The translations under genes and the position numbers were made by a program. A stretch of DNA of 40,223 bases. Source: Planctomycetota bacterium (GTDB lineage: Bacteria > Planctomycetota > Phycisphaerae > Sedimentisphaerales > Anaerohalosphaeraceae). Positions 36,254 through 40,223 of the stretch are shown in pieces. The stretch spans positions 1 through 40,223 of the forward strand of contig JAKJEN010000009.1 of NCBI GenBank assembly GCA_022705405.1, read 5' to 3'. The notes under the pieces are model-generated. The model made no database searches and was not told where the DNA came from. It saw nothing but the letters and a program-made list of their open reading frames with translations. The first letter of the stretch is position 1. Each line of letters begins with the position of its first letter.

Positions 36254-37129
36254 TTAGACCAGGATTCCATATTGAATCAGGATATCCCGAAGTTGCGTCT
36301 TTTGCCCTTCATTTAAGGGGGTCAGGGGCAGTCGGGTTTCCTCTGAGGCCATATTCAGCATATCCATGGCCGCCTTGATAGGGATGGGGTTTGAGGCCAG
36401 TCCGAGAAGCGATTTGGCCAACGGGAAAAGTTTTCGATGCCATTTTCGGGCTGAGACGAAATCGCCTTCAAGAATCAGATCCGTCATGGCCTTCACGTCG
36501 GCCGGAACGATATTAGCCACAACGCTGATGACCCCCTTGCCGCCGACAGATGCCAGAGGAAGAGTCAGTGAATCATCGCCCGAAAGCAGGGTGATATTGC
36601 ATAAAGAGAGGATTTCGCTGGCCATATCCAGACTGCCGGTGGCCTCTTTAATGGCGACAATATTTTCAATTTCGGATAACCGAGCCACAGTCTGCGGGGT
36701 CAGTCCTGTTCCGCCGCAGCGGCCGGGGATATTATAAAGTACCAGCGGAATATCCACCTCTTCCGCAATGGCCGAAAAGTGCTGATAAAAGCCCTCCTGG
36801 GTCGGTTTATTGTAGTAGGGGCAGACCTGCAAAGAGGCATCGGCGCCGACCTTCCGTGCAAACTTGGTCAACTCAATGGCTTCCGCAGTGCTGTTGGAGC
36901 CGGATCCGGCGATGACGGGGATTTTTCCGCCGACGGCCTTGACGACCCACTCGACCACTTTTTTATGTTCTTCGTGGCTGAGTGTAGGAGACTCGCCTGT
37001 AGTGCCGACAGGAACAATGCCGTCGGTTCCGCTGTTGAGATGAAACTCGACCAGTTCGTCGAGCGTTTCATAATCAACCTGGCCGTTCTGAAACGGCGTA
37101 ATCAGAGCTACCATACTTCCGCTAAACAT
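36254..37129 (-). CDS. dapA: 4-hydroxy-tetrahydrodipicolinate synthase (DapA)
   Basis: DapA condenses pyruvate with aspartate semialdehyde, the first committed step to diaminopimelate and lysine. The 291-residue TIM-barrel protein shows MVALITPFQNGQVDYETL, GTTGESPTLSHEEH, VIAGSGSNSTAEAIEL, the tyrosine of LYNIPGRCG and the Schiff-base lysine in NIVAIKEATGS, plus LLSGDDSLTLP. All are canonical DapA features. It lies 3 bases after pdxJ on the same strand, with its AAGGA ribosome binding site inside the pdxJ 3' end, so the two are co-translated. It is convergent with the epimerase gene across 51 bases. Sialic-acid-lyase relatives share the fold but lack this DapA motif set. Confidence 0.95.
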   Translation of the reverse strand: MFSGSMVALITPFQNGQVDYETLDELVEFHLNSGTDGIVPVGTTGESPTLSHEEHKKVVEWVVKAVGGKIPVIAGSGSNSTAEAIELTKFARKVGADASLQVCPYYNKPTQEGFYQHFSAIAEEVDIPLVLYNIPGRCGGTGLTPQTVARLSEIENIVAIKEATGSLDMASEILSLCNITLLSGDDSLTLPLASVGGKGVISVVANIVPADVKAMTDLILEGDFVSARKWHRKLFPLAKSLLGLASNPIPIKAAMDMLNMASEETRLPLTPLNEGQKTQLRDILIQYGILV

Positions 37130-37132
37130 TGT

Positions 37133-37852
37133 TTATCCTTCGCTTAATAAACGGATCATTTCTTCGGCGGCTTGGCGCATACCGACCAGAACGGCACGCG
37201 AAACGATACTGTGGCCGATATTGAATTCGCAGAACCCTCCCATCCGGGCCAGTGGTCGGATATTACGGTAGGTCAGGCCATGGCCGGCATGGACAATCAG
37301 ACCGGCTGCGGAGGCGATGTCTCGTCCGTCCCGAATCCGGTTGAGGGCTTTTTCTGCAGCCGCATCGGTTTTTGCGCTTGCGTAAGGGCCTGTATGCAGT
37401 TCCACCGCATCACAGCCGGCCTCGGCTGAGGCAAGGATTTGTTTTTCATCCGGCAGGATAAAGGCGCTGACCAGGATGCCTTTGCGGCGGATTCGTTTGA
37501 CGATTTGCGTCAATTGTTTTTGCAAGCGTACACAGTCCAGTCCGCCTTCGGTGGTGACTTCCGCTCGAGTTTCGGGAACCAGCGTGACCTGCTGGGGACG
37601 GATTGTTTCGGCAAATCGGACGATCGGCTCAGCCAAAGACATTTCCAGATTAAGTTTGCAGGCGACCGTTTCCTTGAGAATTCGAACGTCTCGTTCATTG
37701 ATATGACGGCGATCCTGACGGAGATGGACGGTAATGCCGTTGGCCCCGGCCAACTCACATTGGACAGCCGCCCAAACGGGGTCTGGTTCATCCGCCCGAC
37801 GGGCTTGACGGACCGTTGCCACATGGTCGATATTGACATTCAGCAGCGACAT
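37133..37852 (-). CDS. pdxJ: Pyridoxine 5'-phosphate synthase (PdxJ)
   Basis: PdxJ closes the ring of pyridoxine 5'-phosphate from deoxyxylulose-5-P and an aminoacetone phosphate, in the DXP-dependent vitamin B6 pathway. The 239-residue protein has the family sequence LNVNIDHVATVRQARRADEPDPV, the GITVHLRQDRRHI motif with conserved histidine and arginines, NLEMS, TLVPETRAEVTTEGGLD, VELHTGPYA, LIVHAGHGLTYRN and EFNIGHSIVSRAV. AGGAAA stands ahead of the ATG, and a promoter with TTGATC and TATAAT lies at 37885-37912. dapA follows after 3 bases. PdxJ and PLP-dependent enzymes such as MetY are functionally linked only in a general way. Confidence 0.96.
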   Translation of the reverse strand: MSLLNVNIDHVATVRQARRADEPDPVWAAVQCELAGANGITVHLRQDRRHINERDVRILKETVACKLNLEMSLAEPIVRFAETIRPQQVTLVPETRAEVTTEGGLDCVRLQKQLTQIVKRIRRKGILVSAFILPDEKQILASAEAGCDAVELHTGPYASAKTDAAAEKALNRIRDGRDIASAAGLIVHAGHGLTYRNIRPLARMGGFCEFNIGHSIVSRAVLVGMRQAAEEMIRLLSEG

Positions 37853-37884
37853 AAGATTCTTTCCTGATTCTGATTGATATCGGC

Positions 37885-37912
37885 ATTATAATCAATTGCA
37901 GGCAGGGATCAA
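37885..37912 (-). promoter_or_regulatory. Sigma-70-type promoter for pdxJ-dapA
   Basis: On the minus strand TTGATC (37907-37912) and a perfect TATAAT (37885-37890) are 16 bases apart. The leader would be about 25 bases. Confidence 0.7.
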
Positions 37913-37966
37913 CAAAAACTCGGCAAAGCGAACATTTTCTTGCTATCGGCAGGATCTCTGAATACC

Positions 37967-38710
37967 ATGGCATTTATGGAACTGAAGGGAAAAACGGTCC
38001 TGATAACTGGGGCAACAGGTAAAATCGGCAGGGTTCTTGCAGCGGCACTGGCGGTCGAAGGAATGTATAGTATATGTCATTTTCATAAACAAAAGCAAAA
38101 GGCGCTGGCGCTTGTTCGGCAGATTGAGCAGCAGGGATATCGGGCAGCGGCGGTACAGGCGGATTTTCAGGAGGAAACCCAGGTCCGGGAAATGTTTCGA
38201 CAAGCGCAATCTATGGCGCCGATCGATCTGTTGATCCACACGGCCGGACTTTTTTCAAAAACACCGATTGAAGAAGGAAGCGTCTGTTCAGAACGGGCTT
38301 TGCTGGGCGTAAACCTGATGGCGCCGCTTCTGCTGACTCATCTTTTTTTTGATTCGCTGAAAAATCGGCAAGGCCCGAATCCGGTAGGTAAAATTCTTTA
38401 TTTTACGGATGCAGCGGCAATGCGACCGTGGAAAAAATACAGCGTTTATTGTGCCGTCAAGGCAGGATTGTCCGCGGCGGTCAAATCGCTGGCCAAAGAA
38501 ATGGCTCCGTCAGTCACTGTCAATGCGATAGCTCCGGGGATCATAGAGGGGGCCGATTTAACTTTCCGGGAAAAAGAAAGGCAGATGGCTAAAATCCCAA
38601 TGGGCCGTTTCGGGACTTTGGATGAAGTGATATTGTCTGTGCTGTTTCTTTTGAAGAATGATTATATAACCGGCCATGTTTTACTGCTGGATGGAGGGCG
38701 AATTCTGTAA
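37967..38710 (+). CDS. Short-chain dehydrogenase/reductase with pteridine-reductase-type active site
   Basis: This 247-residue classical SDR has the cofactor loop ITGATGKIGRVLA (TGxxxxIG) near residues 13-25, IHTAGLFSKTP in place of the NNAG motif, and the catalytic segment FTDAAAMRPWKKYSVYCAVK. Where most SDRs have Ser, this one has Asp148, 13 residues before Tyr161 and followed by Lys165. Asp-Tyr-Lys with that spacing is the triad of PTR1/FolM pteridine reductases, so reduction of a pterin or dihydrofolate is the best guess. Histidine 38 in CHFHKQ corresponds to the cofactor-phosphate region, suggesting NADPH. ATG 37967 is used (AGGA 12 bases upstream); ATG 37976 is an alternative. It is divergent from pdxJ and upstream of pgsA. 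Confidence 0.82.
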   Translation: MAFMELKGKTVLITGATGKIGRVLAAALAVEGMYSICHFHKQKQKALALVRQIEQQGYRAAAVQADFQEETQVREMFRQAQSMAPIDLLIHTAGLFSKTPIEEGSVCSERALLGVNLMAPLLLTHLFFDSLKNRQGPNPVGKILYFTDAAAMRPWKKYSVYCAVKAGLSAAVKSLAKEMAPSVTVNAIAPGIIEGADLTFREKERQMAKIPMGRFGTLDEVILSVLFLLKNDYITGHVLLLDGGRIL

Positions 38711-38728
38711 TCTGAAAAGGAGGTTTTT

Positions 38729-38782
38729 ATGAAAATTGCCGGTAGAAAATTGGAGTCATTTAGGATTGAACTAAACAAGTAA
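38729..38782 (+). CDS. 17-codon mini-cistron upstream of pgsA
   Basis: A perfect AAGGAGG stands 6 bases before this ATG, and a short frame (MKIAGRKLESFRIELNK) ends at 38782, two bases before the pgsA ATG. It is in a different frame from pgsA. pgsA itself has no convincing ribosome binding site, so ribosomes finishing this frame may restart on pgsA (translational coupling), or the peptide may act as a regulatory leader. No family is recognised. Confidence 0.5.
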   Translation: MKIAGRKLESFRIELNK

Positions 38783-38784
38783 AC

Positions 38785-39423
38785 ATGGGCGAAAAACCAA
38801 AGCATCCCTATACGCTGGCCAATCAAATCACGATCCTGCGGATTCTTTTTATTTTTCCCTTTGTAATCTGTATGCTTTCGGTCCATAACCCGCGCCGGGG
38901 AGAGATGATGCGATATATTGCAACGCTGTTTTTTCTTGTGATGAGCATTAGCGATGCAGTGGATGGGTACCTGGCCCGGATGAAAAAACAAACCAGCCGG
39001 CTGGGAGCGTTTCTGGATCCGCTGGCCGACAAACTTCTGATCACCTGCGCCTGTATCCTGTTGTCTTTGAAAGAAACCTTGATCGAGGGGTATCGGTTGC
39101 CGGGAGCAGTCGTAGTACTGATAATCGGGAAAGATCTTTTGCTGGCTCTTGGATTTGTAATTTCTTATTTATTGACTTATCAGATCCGGATCCTCCCTGT
39201 ATTTGCTGGAAAAATAGCCACCTTTCTGCAACTGGCGATGGTTTTATGCATTTTAATCAGCCCCGAGATGGAGAGTTGGATCCCCCATTGGAAAATGTGG
39301 GTTCGTATTCTGTGGACACTTACGGCAGGGTCGGCGATAGCGGCAGCGATTGTTTACATTTGGGGAGGAATCCGCTATATTGAACAATTTGAAAAAATGG
39401 AAAAGGAACAAGCAGATCTATGA
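38785..39423 (+). CDS. pgsA: CDP-alcohol phosphatidyltransferase, probably phosphatidylglycerophosphate synthase
   Basis: This 212-residue integral membrane enzyme exchanges CMP of CDP-diacylglycerol for an alcohol, most likely glycerol-3-phosphate, feeding phosphatidylglycerol and cardiolipin synthesis. The full catalytic motif D-x2-D-G-x2-A-R-x8-G-x3-D-x3-D is present (D57, D60, G61, A64, R65, G74, D78, D82). The start TLANQITILRILFIFPF is typical of PgsA, and about five to six hydrophobic helices follow. It lies two bases after a 17-codon mini-cistron that carries the strong ribosome binding site. Its TGA overlaps the ATG of ribBA. Phosphatidylserine or cardiolipin synthases share the motif, so substrate choice is inferred. 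Confidence 0.85.
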   Translation: MGEKPKHPYTLANQITILRILFIFPFVICMLSVHNPRRGEMMRYIATLFFLVMSISDAVDGYLARMKKQTSRLGAFLDPLADKLLITCACILLSLKETLIEGYRLPGAVVVLIIGKDLLLALGFVISYLLTYQIRILPVFAGKIATFLQLAMVLCILISPEMESWIPHWKMWVRILWTLTAGSAIAAAIVYIWGGIRYIEQFEKMEKEQADL

Positions 39424-40223
39424 CTGTTTTTAGCGAGATTCCGGAAATTTTGGAAGACCTGCGGCAGGGCCGGATGATAGTTCTGGTGGACGATGAAGAT
39501 CGGGAAAATGAAGGTGATCTGGTGGCCGCAGCCGAACGGGTGACGCCGGAGATCATCAATTTTATGGCGACCTACGGGCGGGGGCTGATCTGTCTGCCGC
39601 TGACGGAGGAGCATTGCGACCGGCTGGGGCTGCATCCGCAAAGCGCAGAGAACACGGCCCGACTGGGGACGGCCTTTACCGTAAGTATTGATGCGCGGGA
39701 AGGAATTACAACCGGAATCAGCGCCGCGGATCGCGCCCATACAATCCTTACAGCCATCGATCCAAAAACCAGGGCGGCGGATCTGGCCAAGCCGGGACAT
39801 ATCTTTCCCCTACGAGCCAGAAACGGAGGGGTGCTGGTGCGCTGCGGACAGACGGAGGGGGCAGTGGACCTGATTCAACTGGCGGGCCTTCAGCCAGCAG
39901 GGGTCATTTGCGAGATACTCAATGAAAACGGGACGATGGCCCGACTGCCTGATTTGGAGAAATACTGCAAAAGGCATTCACTGAAGATCACTTCGATCGC
40001 CAAACTGATTGAATATCGCCTGCAGAGGGAGCAGCAGGTTCGGCGGGTGGAACATGTGCATCTGCCCACGGATTATGGGGACTTTACGCTGATCGGTTAC
40101 GAAAGCCCGGGCTGGGCAGAACCGCATCTGGCGCTTTGCAAAGGCGGTATTGGAGAATTGAACGCCCAGGGACAGGTACTCGTGCATGAGGAGCCGGTGC
40201 TGATCCGAGTGCATTCAGAATGC
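39420..40223 (+). CDS. ribBA: Bifunctional riboflavin enzyme RibBA (DHBP synthase / GTP cyclohydrolase II), 3' end outside window
   Basis: The frame starts at ATG 39420, overlapping the pgsA stop (ATGA), and stays open to the window edge, 268 codons. Residues 1-200 form 3,4-dihydroxy-2-butanone 4-phosphate synthase: [17 protein letters not shown] with the acidic metal-binding residues, [29 protein letters not shown], the catalytic His in GHIFPLRA and [13 protein letters not shown]. After a linker, residues about 205 onward begin GTP cyclohydrolase II, reaching VLIRVHSEC, where the first zinc cysteine lies. The common GHTEA motif reads GQTEG here. RibBA provides both precursors for riboflavin. 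Whether the GTP cyclohydrolase half is complete cannot be seen. Confidence 0.92.
   Translation, partial: MTVFSEIPEILEDLRQGRMIVLVDDEDRENEGDLVAAAERVTPEIINFMATYGRGLICLPLTEEHCDRLGLHPQSAENTARLGTAFTVSIDAREGITTGISAADRAHTILTAIDPKTRAADLAKPGHIFPLRARNGGVLVRCGQTEGAVDLIQLAGLQPAGVICEILNENGTMARLPDLEKYCKRHSLKITSIAKLIEYRLQREQQVRRVEHVHLPTDYGDFTLIGYESPGWAEPHLALCKGGIGELNAQGQVLVHEEPVLIRVHSEC

Overview
The window looks like the chromosome of a Gram-negative, probably anaerobic bacterium. Lipoproteins with lipoboxes, a secretin and a Wza-type exporter imply an outer membrane, and a long NifJ-type pyruvate:ferredoxin oxidoreductase suggests anaerobic metabolism. The groEL-groES-groEL cassette, the exosortase/EpsI exopolysaccharide locus and the very large TPR proteins fit the PVC group, most plausibly Planctomycetota (Phycisphaerae/Sedimentisphaerales-like). 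That placement is inference from gene content and style; no rRNA or other taxonomic marker was used.

Layout. 1-1.2 kb: the 5' end of an IS256-family transposase and a complete IS5-family element (359-1194) whose transposase needs a -1 frameshift. The IS5 copy sits in a short tandem repeat, so the empty site can be reconstructed. 1.3-3.0 kb: tRNA-Leu(CAG) with its own promoter, then a divergent chorismate synthase homologue that lacks the usual first catalytic histidine, ending at a terminator shared with the convergent gene. 3.0-6.3 kb: a 1.1-kaa secretin with a long N-terminal repeat region and a glycine-rich linker (minus strand). 6.5-13.5 kb: tsaB, then a chaperone block groEL1-groES-groEL2 / dnaJ-grpE-fmdB, without dnaK. 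13.4-15.9 kb: a secreted EEP-family phosphoesterase and aspartate kinase (minus strand). 16-19.6 kb: a TsaC/YwlE fusion overlapping an rpiB homologue, then an Rrf2 regulator with a clear promoter/operator, followed by metY. 20-23.7 kb: pyruvate:ferredoxin oxidoreductase with promoter and terminator. 23.7-36.2 kb: an unknown lipoprotein followed by an exopolysaccharide/exosortase locus (Wza-like exporter, exosortase, EpsI, giant TPR protein, Wzc-like tyrosine kinase, sugar epimerase). 36.2-37.9 kb: pdxJ-dapA operon (minus strand). 38-40.2 kb: a pteridine-reductase-like SDR, a 17-codon mini-cistron, pgsA, and ribBA running off the window.

How the parts work together. The 24.8-36.2 kb genes form one collinear export module: the epimerase would supply an activated sugar, the Wzc-like kinase would control polymer length and export, the Wza-like lipoprotein would form the outer-membrane exit, and exosortase plus EpsI would process surface proteins, although no PEP-CTERM-type substrate is encoded in the window. 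The Rrf2 regulator and metY look like a small sulfur-assimilation unit. TsaB and the TsaC domain both belong to t6A tRNA modification. lysC and dapA catalyse the first steps of the aspartate-to-lysine route but lie in separate transcription units.

The most unusual items are the active-site-altered chorismate synthase homologue, the TsaC-arginine-phosphatase fusion, the exosortase-EPS locus with its 1,571-residue TPR protein, the Rrf2 operator overlapping a near-consensus promoter, the PTR1-type catalytic triad in the SDR, and the mini-cistron in front of pgsA.
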